Below, in pieces: positions 50,652-59,113 of a DNA stretch of 64,000 nt. The stretch covers positions 124,001 through 188,000 of the forward strand of contig NZ_AQXC01000003.1 of assembly GCF_000375525.1 (NCBI RefSeq). Reading direction: 5' to 3'. Position numbers and translations under genes: made by a program. The stretch's first letter is position 1. Every line of letters starts with the position of its first letter. Under the pieces are notes generated by a model. The model was not told the DNA's origin and ran no database searches. It saw nothing but the letters and a program-made list of their open reading frames with translations. This stretch comes from Corynebacterium propinquum DSM 44285 (GTDB taxonomy: Bacteria > Actinomycetota > Actinomycetes > Mycobacteriales > Mycobacteriaceae).

Positions 50652-52610
50652 GTGTCCCAGCAGTCGAAATCTCGACTACGCACACTGTCCCGTCGCGCTA
50701 TAGCCAGCAGTTTCGTTATATCTTTAGGCTCGCTCAGCGCAATGGCTGTCGCATTCGCCCCCGCTGCGCACGCCGCCGAGCACTGCACTTTCAACTGGGG
50801 CATCAAACAGTCCTACCGCAACTACATCCAAGGTCCAGTAGCCAAAGGCGGCTGGGGTGCTGATGGCATCGGGTTCACCGGAAGCGAAACCGGCCCTGAT
50901 GGAGCTTTCGTATTTACTCCAAAGAAGACGGAGGCCAACGGCAACAGCGTCACCTTCAATTTCAACGGCACACTCAAATTCAATGGTCACGGCCACCACG
51001 GTAAAACCAACGTCGACCTGCTGGATATGACGATCTCGGACTGGAAAGTTCGCGCCGAAGGCAACCGGGCAGACATCATCGTCGACTATGTTTCCTATGA
51101 CTCCGATATGGCCGACACCAGCAAGCGCGGCCCGCAAATCACCGGCGACGACGTCGCCATTGCCACCATCAACTTGCACAACCCGGTTGAATCCGGCACC
51201 AGTGAGGTGAACCTGGCTGGTACCACCAATCTGACTTCCGAAGGCCAGAAACTCTTCTTGGCTTATGACGCAGGCCAGGAAATGGACCCCACCTCCGGCG
51301 CTATTAAAACCGACGGCAGTTGCGATTCTGCAAGCGGCTCAGGTGGCTCAGGATCCGGCGGGACCAAGCGAACCCTGAACACCATCAAGGGCAACTTCAC
51401 TGGTTTCAACAAAGAAATCATGTCCCTGCTGCAAGAATCCAATGACACCTTGAATGCCTTTACCACGTTCATGGGCAACAGCCAGGCGTTTTTGGATGAA
51501 TACGAGTCATACCAAAAACGTTTCGGCGGCGGTGCTGGCACCGGGGGTAACGGAAACACCAGCGGCGGCACAACCTCCGGTGGCACCAGATCGGGCGGCG
51601 GCAATTCGAATTCCGCCCAGTCTCACTCTGGCGGCGCAGGCGGTCACAGTGGCGGTACCGGGGGCACCGGCGGCGGATCCACTGCGGGCGCAGGCGGAGC
51701 CAGCAACACTGCTGGTGGTGGCGGTACTGGGGGCGTCGCTGGAGGCAACTCAGGTGAAGCACACGCTGGCGGCGCCGGCGAACAATGCCACGCCACCGGG
51801 GTGACTTCTTCCACCCTGGGCTGGGGCCTGAAGAAATCTTTCCGCTCGTATATCACCGGTTCTATCGCCAAGGGCTCCTGGACGCTGCAGGGTAGTGACT
51901 ATGTCGACGGCCAATACCGCTTCAGCGGCAACACCGGCAACGTGGATACCGGCGCGAAAACCGGCAGCATCCGCCATAACGGTGCCGTGCAATTCGACGG
52001 CCACCACGGCGTGCTGGATTTGAACGTGGCTAACCCCGAGGTCACTTTCAATGGCAACTCCGGACAGCTGCTTGCCGACGTGCGCTCGTCGACCATGGAA
52101 GGCGAAAAGCTCAACTTCGGCCGCGTCGTCGTAGCAGATTTGCAGTTCGACTCCCTCAACGTTGATGCCAACAAAGCCAGTGGTAAGGCACGTGCATTCC
52201 TTACCGATACCGGTGCGAAGGCCTTCGCCGGTTTCTACGAACCAGGCATGGAACTAGATCCGCTGAACTTCGACGCCCAACTTGGCGGCGCCGGTGACTG
52301 CTCTGCAGCTGGTGGTGCCTCTGGTTCCGGAACCGCGGGTGGTGCCAGCGGCTCCGGTGGAGCTGGCGGAACCGGCAAGGTCGCTGGTGGTGGCACCAGC
52401 AACGTCGCAGGTGGTGCCGATAACCCACTGTCTGGGGATGGCGAAACCACCGGCTATGAAAACGGCTCGGGCAACTTCAAAATCAAATCCGCCGGCGCCA
52501 ACAACAACGGTGTGGGCGAGAACCCAGCCACCTACATCCTGCTATTGCTCGCCGGTCTGATCGTCGCTGGTGGTTCCATGAGCCACTTGGTCATGCGCAA
52601 CCCGGCCTAA
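50652..52610 (+). CDS. htaA: HtaA: surface haem-binding protein with two HtaA domains
   Basis: A 652-residue secreted and membrane-anchored protein. A signal peptide (about 1-38, ending AAHAAEHC) is followed by two HtaA domains, each opening with a shared motif (FNWGIKQSYRNYI near residue 47 and LGWGLKKSFRSYI near 393). Between them is a long Gly/Ser/Thr-rich stretch (about 290-375), and a second one (about 550-610) precedes the C-terminal helix ATYILLLLAGLIVAGGSMSHLV. HtaA of C. diphtheriae takes haem from haemoglobin and passes it to HmuT. GTG start; AGGAG upstream. First gene of htaA-hmuTUV. Confidence 0.93.
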   Translation: MSQQSKSRLRTLSRRAIASSFVISLGSLSAMAVAFAPAAHAAEHCTFNWGIKQSYRNYIQGPVAKGGWGADGIGFTGSETGPDGAFVFTPKKTEANGNSVTFNFNGTLKFNGHGHHGKTNVDLLDMTISDWKVRAEGNRADIIVDYVSYDSDMADTSKRGPQITGDDVAIATINLHNPVESGTSEVNLAGTTNLTSEGQKLFLAYDAGQEMDPTSGAIKTDGSCDSASGSGGSGSGGTKRTLNTIKGNFTGFNKEIMSLLQESNDTLNAFTTFMGNSQAFLDEYESYQKRFGGGAGTGGNGNTSGGTTSGGTRSGGGNSNSAQSHSGGAGGHSGGTGGTGGGSTAGAGGASNTAGGGGTGGVAGGNSGEAHAGGAGEQCHATGVTSSTLGWGLKKSFRSYITGSIAKGSWTLQGSDYVDGQYRFSGNTGNVDTGAKTGSIRHNGAVQFDGHHGVLDLNVANPEVTFNGNSGQLLADVRSSTMEGEKLNFGRVVVADLQFDSLNVDANKASGKARAFLTDTGAKAFAGFYEPGMELDPLNFDAQLGGAGDCSAAGGASGSGTAGGASGSGGAGGTGKVAGGGTSNVAGGADNPLSGDGETTGYENGSGNFKIKSAGANNNGVGENPATYILLLLAGLIVAGGSMSHLVMRNPA

Positions 52611-52665
52611 ATCGTTCTGCCCCGACTGCCCAAACCCGTAAACCAGACCCTGAAAGGACCAGCCT

Positions 52666-53769
52666 GTGCTGCCTACTACTTCTGCGCTGCCGAAAACCGG
52701 CGCCCGGAGCATGCTCACGGCGATCATACTGGCGGCTTCACTCGTACTAGCCGCCTGTGGCATCCAGGGCGAATATGCCCACACCGGCGATTCCCAACTG
52801 CGAGAACAGCTTCCCGCAGCAGGAGATCTCAACGATCCCCGGTCTTTCACCGGTGTCACCCACGTCGACGATTTCGAAGACGTCGTTCCCATCGTGGACA
52901 ACCCGGCACCGCAGTTGCCGGTCGAGTTAACTGACGCTGACGGCTACGATGTCGTCGTCGAGGATGTCTCGCGCATCCTGGCGCTGGATTTGTACGGCAC
53001 CTACACCAAAACCCTGACTGGCCTGGGCCTGGCTGATAATATCGTTGGCCGCACAGTCTCTTCCACGGAAGACATCATGGCGGATAAACCCGTCGTCACC
53101 GAGGGCGGTCACAACATCAACGTCGAGGCAGTTCTGGAGCTGCAGCCGTCGATCGTGATCGTGGATCACTCCATTGGCCCACCGGATGCCATCGACCAGA
53201 TCCGCAATGCGGGTGTAACCACCGTGGTCATGGAACCAACCCGCACCATTGATTCGATCGCAGAAGACATCACCACCCTGGGCGGAGTCGTCGGCTTGCC
53301 GGATGAGGCAGAAGAACTCGCCCAGCGTAGCGTCGACGAGCTAGAAAAGGACCTGGCCGCCATCCAAGAGCTCGTGCCAGAAGATCCAATGCGTATCGCG
53401 TTTTTGTACGCCCGCGGCACCGCTGGTGTTTTCTTCATCATGGGTGAGGGCACCGGCGCGAAAGACCTCATCGAAGGCGTCGGCGGTATTGACCTAGGCA
53501 CCGAGCACAACTTGTCCTATGTGGAACCCGCGAACGCGGAATCGCTCGCGAGAATCAATCCCGAGCTCATCATCATGATGACAAAGGGGCTCGAATCCAC
53601 CGGCGGCATCGAAGGTCTGATGGAAAGACCAGGCATCGCGCAAACCATCGCAGGACAGAAACAACGCATCGTTACGCTTCCCGACGGCCAGTCCCTGGCT
53701 TTCGGCCCCATGACCGGACAAACCCTTTTGCGTCTAGCACAGGCGATTTATGATCCAGAACAGCAATAA
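52666..53769 (+). CDS. hmuT: HmuT: haem-binding lipoprotein of the haem ABC transporter
   Basis: A 367-residue substrate-binding protein. The lipobox is LVLAACG (Cys about residue 28), so it is lipid-anchored. The fold region starts VVVEDVSRILALDLYGTYTKTLTGLGL and continues with the typical IDLGTEHNLSYVEPANAESLARINPELIIMMTKGL. It receives haem from HtaA proteins. GTG start after GAAAGGA. Its end overlaps hmuU by 20 bp. Confidence 0.93.
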   Translation: MLPTTSALPKTGARSMLTAIILAASLVLAACGIQGEYAHTGDSQLREQLPAAGDLNDPRSFTGVTHVDDFEDVVPIVDNPAPQLPVELTDADGYDVVVEDVSRILALDLYGTYTKTLTGLGLADNIVGRTVSSTEDIMADKPVVTEGGHNINVEAVLELQPSIVIVDHSIGPPDAIDQIRNAGVTTVVMEPTRTIDSIAEDITTLGGVVGLPDEAEELAQRSVDELEKDLAAIQELVPEDPMRIAFLYARGTAGVFFIMGEGTGAKDLIEGVGGIDLGTEHNLSYVEPANAESLARINPELIIMMTKGLESTGGIEGLMERPGIAQTIAGQKQRIVTLPDGQSLAFGPMTGQTLLRLAQAIYDPEQQ

Positions 53770-54871
53770 GACCACCACTGCCCCGTCGGCTGCGCGCACG
53801 GCTACGGCAACGACAACGCATACCGCACCGCCGACGCAGCGCAGCGACGTCTTCGCCCAACGCCACCGCTTGCGTGTGGGCACCTTCGTCGCGTTGCTTG
53901 TGCTGCTTATCGGCTCGGTTCTCGTGTCGACGGCACTGGGTCAGTATTACCTGTCGTTGCCGGACTTGCTCCGCATTTTGGCTTCCCGGTCCAGCGCAGA
54001 GACTGATATTGCCGCCAGCGTGGTGTGGGATATTCGCCTGCCGCGTATTTTCCTCGGGTTTTTGGTGGGTGCTGCCCTGGGTGTGGCTGGCTGTTTAATG
54101 CAGGCCGTGTTCGCCAACCCGCTGGCAGAACCCAGCATCGTCGGCGTGACCTCTGGCGCTGGCGTCGGCGCGGCGCTGGTCATCGTGTTTGAGGTCAGCT
54201 TTTTGGGTACGTTCACCGTCCCTGCCGCGGCTTTTCTCACCTCGTTGATCGTCACCGCCATCATTTATCGCCTGGCGCACAATCGTGGCAAGGTCGCCGT
54301 CGTCAACCTGATTTTGACGGGTATTGCCGTCAACGCGGTCTGTGGCGCACTGATTTCTTTCATGGTGTATTTGGCTCCGACAACTAGCCGCGAGCAGATC
54401 ATTTTCTGGCAAATGGGTTCGCTCAATGGTTCCCAGTGGAAACACGTGTGGGTGGTTTTGCCCATTGTCATAGTGGGTTTTGCCATTGCCTCACGCCTCG
54501 GCGCGCAGCTTGATGTCTTAGCGTTGGGTGAGAAAGCGGCTGGGCACACGGGCATTAATGTGGCCGTACTACGGCTGGTCGCTATCGTTGCTTCGGCGGT
54601 ATTGACTGCCGCGGCGGTCTCGTTCGCGGGCCTGATCGGCTTCGTCGGTTTGATTGTGCCGCACGTGTTGCGCACCATCGTCGGCCCGGAAAATAAAATC
54701 TTGCTTCCTGCCTCTGCCCTGGCGGGCGCGCTGTTGATCGCGCTTGCGGATCTCGCCGCCCGTACCATGATCCCATTTGCGGATTTACCGATCGGTATTT
54801 TCACCGCGTTGGTGGGTGGGCCCACCTTCTTCATTCTCTTGCGTAGGATGATGCGGAAAGGATCTGTGTAA
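53750..54871 (+). CDS. hmuU: HmuU: haem ABC transporter permease
   Basis: A 373-residue FecCD-type permease with about nine to ten helices after a 35-residue Thr/Ala-rich cytosolic start. FecCD signatures are visible: RLPRIFLGFLVGAALGVAGCLMQAVFANPLAEPSIVG and FAGLIGFVGLIVPHVLR. It forms the membrane channel for haem with HmuV. Its ATG lies inside hmuT and its stop overlaps hmuV, so the three are tightly coupled. Confidence 0.95.
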   Translation: MIQNSNKTTTAPSAARTATATTTHTAPPTQRSDVFAQRHRLRVGTFVALLVLLIGSVLVSTALGQYYLSLPDLLRILASRSSAETDIAASVVWDIRLPRIFLGFLVGAALGVAGCLMQAVFANPLAEPSIVGVTSGAGVGAALVIVFEVSFLGTFTVPAAAFLTSLIVTAIIYRLAHNRGKVAVVNLILTGIAVNAVCGALISFMVYLAPTTSREQIIFWQMGSLNGSQWKHVWVVLPIVIVGFAIASRLGAQLDVLALGEKAAGHTGINVAVLRLVAIVASAVLTAAAVSFAGLIGFVGLIVPHVLRTIVGPENKILLPASALAGALLIALADLAARTMIPFADLPIGIFTALVGGPTFFILLRRMMRKGSV

Positions 54872-55686
54872 TGAGTATCGTCGATATTTCCGGTCTGAGT
54901 GTGAAAATTGGCCATAAGACCTTGCTGCGCGATATCAACGTGCACGCAGAAGCCGGGCAGGTTACCGGCCTGATCGGCCCAAATGGTGCGGGTAAATCCA
55001 CGTTATTGGCTGCGATGTGCGGTGATCTGGAGCCCGCAACTGGCAGCATCAGCTTGGCAGGCGTCGATCCTGCACAGGCTTCACCGAAAGAGTTGGCGCT
55101 GATCCGTGCGGTGATGTTGCAGGATGTTTCGGTTTCTTTTGAGTTTTTGGTCCGCGATGTGGTGGCGATGGGGCGGCGCCCGTGGGCGAAGCGGGTGGAG
55201 CCGCACGTCGACGAGCAAGTCATCGATGCCGCGCTTGCAGCCACGGACACCACGCATCTTGCGGGACGCGATATTGCCACGCTTTCTGGTGGTGAGCGGG
55301 CCCGGGTGGCATTGGCGCGCGTTTTGGCGCAGCAAACTCCCATCGTGTTTTTGGACGAGCCCACTGCCGCCCTGGACATCAGCCATCAGGAGCAGGTGCT
55401 GGCGTTGGTGAAGAATCTGGCGCGTGAGGCCAATATCGCGGTTTTTGTGGTCATGCATGATTTGAATGCGGCCGCGGCTTATTGCGATCGCATCATTTGT
55501 CTTGCCGACGGCACCATAGCCGCCATGGGCGAGGTTTCTGAGGTTTATACAGATGAAATTTTATCTTCTGTCTATCAGTGGCCTATCGAAGTCACCTCGC
55601 ACAACGGTCACTTTTTAGTAAGCCCGGCGCGCCAACACCCTACCCCCGAACAGGACGATTTGGTCCAGTTGTTGGGTGCTCGTTAA
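54871..55686 (+). CDS. hmuV: HmuV: haem ABC transporter ATPase
   Basis: A 271-residue ABC ATPase. Walker A is GPNGAGKST, the signature LSGGERARVALARVL, Walker B IVFLDEPTAALD and the H-loop VVMHDLNAAAAYCD. It is the energy-coupling subunit of HmuUV. The start overlaps the hmuU stop. It ends the htaA-hmuTUV operon; htaB follows from a promoter of its own. Confidence 0.95.
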   Translation: MSIVDISGLSVKIGHKTLLRDINVHAEAGQVTGLIGPNGAGKSTLLAAMCGDLEPATGSISLAGVDPAQASPKELALIRAVMLQDVSVSFEFLVRDVVAMGRRPWAKRVEPHVDEQVIDAALAATDTTHLAGRDIATLSGGERARVALARVLAQQTPIVFLDEPTAALDISHQEQVLALVKNLAREANIAVFVVMHDLNAAAAYCDRIICLADGTIAAMGEVSEVYTDEILSSVYQWPIEVTSHNGHFLVSPARQHPTPEQDDLVQLLGAR

Positions 55687-55816
55687 ACGCTTGTCGACGG
55701 CGGGGTGTAACCCTATGACGCTATGATCTGCGCTTTCCGTCGTTTTCTTTTCCTCTTTACACGATTGTGCAAAGAGGCCATAGTTTGATTACCCCCATAA
55801 GTGACACCTTACCTAA

Positions 55817-55835
55817 TTAGGTTATTGTAAACCTA
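55817..55835. promoter_or_regulatory. DtxR-like iron box upstream of htaB
   Basis: TTAGGTTATTGTAAACCTA has a perfect left half of the DtxR consensus and a shifted right half. It overlaps the perfect palindrome ACCTAATTAGGT (55811-55822). The site lies about 60-80 bp before htaB. Confidence 0.55.
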
Positions 55836-55892
55836 CCCTGTCTCTTCTAAACTTTACCTTGTCTAAATTGGTCATTTCTTCGAGGAGAGTAC

Positions 55893-57131
55893 ATGAAGAA
55901 TAAATTTTCCCTGGGGGTTTCCCTCTGTGCTGGTCTGGCAGTCATCGGCGGCGCTCTGACGCCAGCAGCTTACGCACAAGAATCCCCGGGTAACGCCACT
56001 GCTACCTGTCAGAATCCAGGTGTTGAAATCGTTGACGGAAAGATCAACTGGGGAATCAAGCATTCCTACCGCAACTACATCTACAGCAATATTGCGCGTG
56101 GTTCTTGGACAACAGCAGGTGCTGTCACTGAGGACAGCACAGATGCAGCAGGACGACGTAAGCCAGATTTCCAGTTCCATTTTGACGTTGATCCGAACAC
56201 CTCCACAGTCAAGCTTGATGCACAAGGCAACGTCGTCGAATCTGACATCCAGACTCAAGATTCCACTCTGATCTTCGAAGGCCACCACGGTGCTCTCTAC
56301 AGCCAGATGAAATCACCGTATGTGAAAACCGAAGGAAACGTAGTTAAACCGGGCACTGGTTACGTCGGCTATTACGTCGAGGGTAAGCCAATGACTCAAT
56401 ATAAAGAATCCGATCGCACCGACGAAAACAAACGTACGGGTAAAGGTGAGTTCGGTGTTGGTAAGACCGAAGGCTGGAAGCTCGAAGGCAACAAACTAAC
56501 AATGTCTGGCACAAACCTGTTCTATACCCCGCAGCCAGGTTCAGATCGCTGGAAAGACATCCACGAAGGTATAGACGTCCTCTTCATGGGAGCCTACGGC
56601 AGCGAAGACCCACTCGATGATCTACAGGTAGAACTCAACGTCAAGAACACCTGCTTGGACGAGGAAACAGATACCACTACGCCTGGTGGTACCACTGAAG
56701 ACTCAACTCCTGGTCAGACCAACGAGCAGGGTGCCCAGCAGGAAAACACCAAGCCGCAAGGAGAAGCTACTCCTCCAGCTGCGCCGAAGAAGCCGGAAAT
56801 TAAGCAGCCAGAGAACAAGCAACCAGAAAAGAAGCCAGAGGCTGAGAAACAACCTCCAGCTGCAAAACAGCCCGGTGACAAGACCAATCCTGGTAAAACC
56901 AACCCAAGCAAAGAAGAAGGCACACCAAAAGCACCTGGTTCTTCTCTGGGCAAAGACTTCAGCAGCAATGCCGCTGAAAGCAAAGGCCTCAACAAGTTCC
57001 AGCAGGCCTTCAACGTCGCTCTCGGCCTGGTTACCTTCGCTGGCATGGCAACGATGATCGGCAATCTGTTCCACAAGGCATTTGGTCCACAGGTGCAGCA
57101 CTTCCTGAACAAACTGCCGTTTAAGTTCTAA
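55893..57131 (+). CDS. htaB: HtaB: single HtaA-domain surface protein
   Basis: A 412-residue protein with a signal peptide (about 1-29, ending AAYAQE), one HtaA domain starting INWGIKHSYRNYIYSNIARGSW near residue 52, a long Pro/Lys/Glu-rich stretch (about 265-360) suited to span the cell wall, and a C-terminal hydrophobic segment (FNVALGLVTFAGMATMIGNLF). HtaB in C. diphtheriae binds haem but its place in the relay is less clear than that of HtaA. GAGGAG lies upstream of the ATG. A strong terminator follows. Confidence 0.9.
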   Translation: MKNKFSLGVSLCAGLAVIGGALTPAAYAQESPGNATATCQNPGVEIVDGKINWGIKHSYRNYIYSNIARGSWTTAGAVTEDSTDAAGRRKPDFQFHFDVDPNTSTVKLDAQGNVVESDIQTQDSTLIFEGHHGALYSQMKSPYVKTEGNVVKPGTGYVGYYVEGKPMTQYKESDRTDENKRTGKGEFGVGKTEGWKLEGNKLTMSGTNLFYTPQPGSDRWKDIHEGIDVLFMGAYGSEDPLDDLQVELNVKNTCLDEETDTTTPGGTTEDSTPGQTNEQGAQQENTKPQGEATPPAAPKKPEIKQPENKQPEKKPEAEKQPPAAKQPGDKTNPGKTNPSKEEGTPKAPGSSLGKDFSSNAAESKGLNKFQQAFNVALGLVTFAGMATMIGNLFHKAFGPQVQHFLNKLPFKF

Positions 57132-57203
57132 CAATGCTGATACCGTGCTCGTGCCGCCACCTCCCGGCGCAGCATAACCGAGCAGTTTAGACGGTACGTA
57201 CTA

Positions 57204-57243
57204 GGCGGGTAATTCCCTCAACGTAGGGATTACCCGCCTTTAT
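57204..57243 (+). terminator. Intrinsic terminator after htaB
   Basis: GGCGGGTAATTCCCT pairs with AGGGATTACCCGCC (one bulged T) across a 6-base loop and is followed by TTTAT. Confidence 0.8.
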
Positions 57244-57289
57244 GCATACCTGCAAGAATCCCGGAACCCCCGCAGCCAGACCAGGGCAT

Positions 57290-57322
57290 GAAAAATCCGG
57301 GGCCTGTACTCAGACCCCGGAT
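57290..57322 (-). terminator. Intrinsic terminator of the coiled-coil surface protein gene
   Basis: On the minus strand, ATCCGGGG and CCCCGGAT pair around a 12-base loop and are followed by a T-run. It faces the htaB terminator, so the two transcripts end between the genes. Confidence 0.75.
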
Positions 57323-57387
57323 AGGAAACGTAGTAGCTTAGCTAGCAGCTCATGTCAGTGCTACTAGCATCGAGTCGTGCCTTAGAG

Positions 57388-58869
57388 CTACACCAAGGAA
57401 CGCAACCAACTAATGATTTGCTGGAAGATCATCGATACCGTGCCACCCAAGGCACCGAAGAATCCACCATTTTCATAGTACTTCGAGAGCATGTTGAAAA
57501 ATGGCTCCATACCAGTGCTCGAACCGGCGCCATTCTGCTGCACAGAAGAAGTCTGTACACCGGCATCACCAGTGCTAGAACCTGATTGAGCGTTGTTATT
57601 GGCTTCTGCGACCGATTTTTCCACCTCAGCCAGCTTCTGCGAAACTTTCTCCACTTCTTGCTTGGTGGTAGCAAGCTCGGTCTGTGCAGCCTGCTTCGCT
57701 TGCTCAGCGTCGGCAAGCTTCTGCTCCAGCGCTTGCTTCGCTGCTTGTTCTTGCTCCAGTTCAGCGGCTACTTCAGCAGCCTTAGATTGCTGCGCATCAC
57801 CAGATTCTTTGGCTTTGACATACTCGCTCTGGAGCTTTGCAATCAACTCAGCCTGGCTCTCGACCTGAGCTGCCAGTTCAGCAGACTTTTGCTGCGTCTC
57901 AGCCGCGGTTGCCTCCAGCTCCGCCAACTTAGCCTTTGCAGCTTCTGCATTGGTGACATATTCGGGGACGCTGATTCCTGCGCCGACAGCGAATGGCTCC
58001 GAAACAGTCTTGCCGAGGGGTTCCCATTTGCCACCACTCTGACGGTTGGCTTCAACCTCAGCGATATATACACCTGGGTCAGAATCCGCGAAAGTATATT
58101 CCCGGGCTACACCAGAGTTGACGTCATACTGCCGAGTTTTTTTGAAAATACGATCACAACTGGTGATGCACTGCAATGTCGTGCGCCAGCGCATATTCGG
58201 CAGATTGTGCTCAAACTCCCAGTTCAGCTTGACGTTATTCCGTGCGTCGACCTCTGCCTTCAAATTCGTGGGAGCAGCGATCTTGTCGATCTTCGGAGCA
58301 TCTGGAATTTTAATATTGATGCCGCGGTCGAAGTACCGTTCAGTCAAAACTGGGCCGTGTGCCGCCGCAACGCCTACGGTGTAGGTCTTGCCAGGCTGGA
58401 AGGTTTCAGGCGGAACAACAATTTCCTTTTCCCATTCCCCGTCTTTCATCTCTGCACGGGTAATCCACCGCTCGACCAAGCCATCGCCCTGGCCCGAAAT
58501 GCCCAGGCACTTGTTTAGCTTCCACTTCGCGTTATCAATGATGATGAGGTACACACCGTGCCGTGACGCAGGTTCATCTTGTGTATAGCCTTTGCCCTTG
58601 AAGTGGAACTTCGTTTCTCGCGTAGGGTCAATGGGCTCTGGCGAATAGGTGACGTCCAGTTGCACATTGGATTTCCTCTGGTCCAGTTTGTCTGGAACTT
58701 TACATCCGTGGTTGACGTCCGGTACAGAAGCTGGCTGTGCAGCCTGTGGGGCTACCGCATCTGGATTTGCTGCTGGTGCGGCTGTAGCAGCAGCGCCTGC
58801 ACCCAGCATGATGGATGAGGCTGTCAAGGCAGAAAGAACGATCCGTCCTGCCCGGAAGTTGGCTCGCAA
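57388..58869 (-). CDS. Secreted coiled-coil protein of the haem locus (CirA/HtaC-like)
   Basis: A 493-residue protein with a signal peptide (about 1-32), a folded part to about residue 300 with four cysteines in or after the signal region, and a long coiled coil (about 305-430; repeated AKLAELEATAAETQQKSAEL-like heptads). A Ser/Gly/Thr-rich spacer follows, then a C-terminal hydrophobic end (FFGALGGTVSMIFQQIISWL). No HtaA domain is present. The order after htaB recalls the chtA-cirA or htaC genes of C. diphtheriae, whose function is unclear. The start is TTG 58869 with AAAGGA six bases upstream. A DtxR-like box lies about 105 bp upstream. Confidence 0.65.
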   Translation of the reverse strand: MRANFRAGRIVLSALTASSIMLGAGAAATAAPAANPDAVAPQAAQPASVPDVNHGCKVPDKLDQRKSNVQLDVTYSPEPIDPTRETKFHFKGKGYTQDEPASRHGVYLIIIDNAKWKLNKCLGISGQGDGLVERWITRAEMKDGEWEKEIVVPPETFQPGKTYTVGVAAAHGPVLTERYFDRGINIKIPDAPKIDKIAAPTNLKAEVDARNNVKLNWEFEHNLPNMRWRTTLQCITSCDRIFKKTRQYDVNSGVAREYTFADSDPGVYIAEVEANRQSGGKWEPLGKTVSEPFAVGAGISVPEYVTNAEAAKAKLAELEATAAETQQKSAELAAQVESQAELIAKLQSEYVKAKESGDAQQSKAAEVAAELEQEQAAKQALEQKLADAEQAKQAAQTELATTKQEVEKVSQKLAEVEKSVAEANNNAQSGSSTGDAGVQTSSVQQNGAGSSTGMEPFFNMLSKYYENGGFFGALGGTVSMIFQQIISWLRSLV

Positions 58870-58972
58870 AGTAGTTCCTTTCTGAAAGGATGTGGATAAG
58901 GGGAATGTGCAGAGCGCACGTACTAATCATAGTTTATCAAGCTTTACCTAAGCTAGTTATTTTATTCACATA

Positions 58973-58991
58973 TTCGCTTAGGCTAGCTGTA
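58973..58991. promoter_or_regulatory. DtxR-like iron box upstream of the coiled-coil protein
   Basis: The minus strand reads TACAGCTAGCCTAAGCGAA, about 13 of 19 matches to the DtxR consensus with an intact core AGCCTAA. A partial second copy (TAGCTTAGGTAAA on the minus strand) lies about 20 bp nearer the gene. Confidence 0.45.
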
Positions 58992-59014
58992 ATAATAGCG
59001 GTCCGAAAATATGA

Positions 59015-59044
59015 AAAGGGCGCCGATGCTTACCGACGCCCTTA
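59015..59044 (-). terminator. Terminator of the large HtaA-domain gene
   Basis: On the minus strand AAGGGCG and CGCCCTT pair, with an inner CGG/CCG extension, followed by TTCATATTTTC. It lies 70 bp after the stop of the gene that ends at 59114. Confidence 0.7.
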
Positions 59045-59113
59045 GCCAGAACGGCTAGCTAGTGAATGTTACGTAAACCAGTAACTCTTGCGTTTACACC
59101 TCTATGTTCTGAG

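Noticed and set aside
51540-51790. DNA repeat element within htaA
   Set aside because: The repetition follows from the Gly/Ser/Thr-rich protein linker in frame; no separate DNA element is needed.
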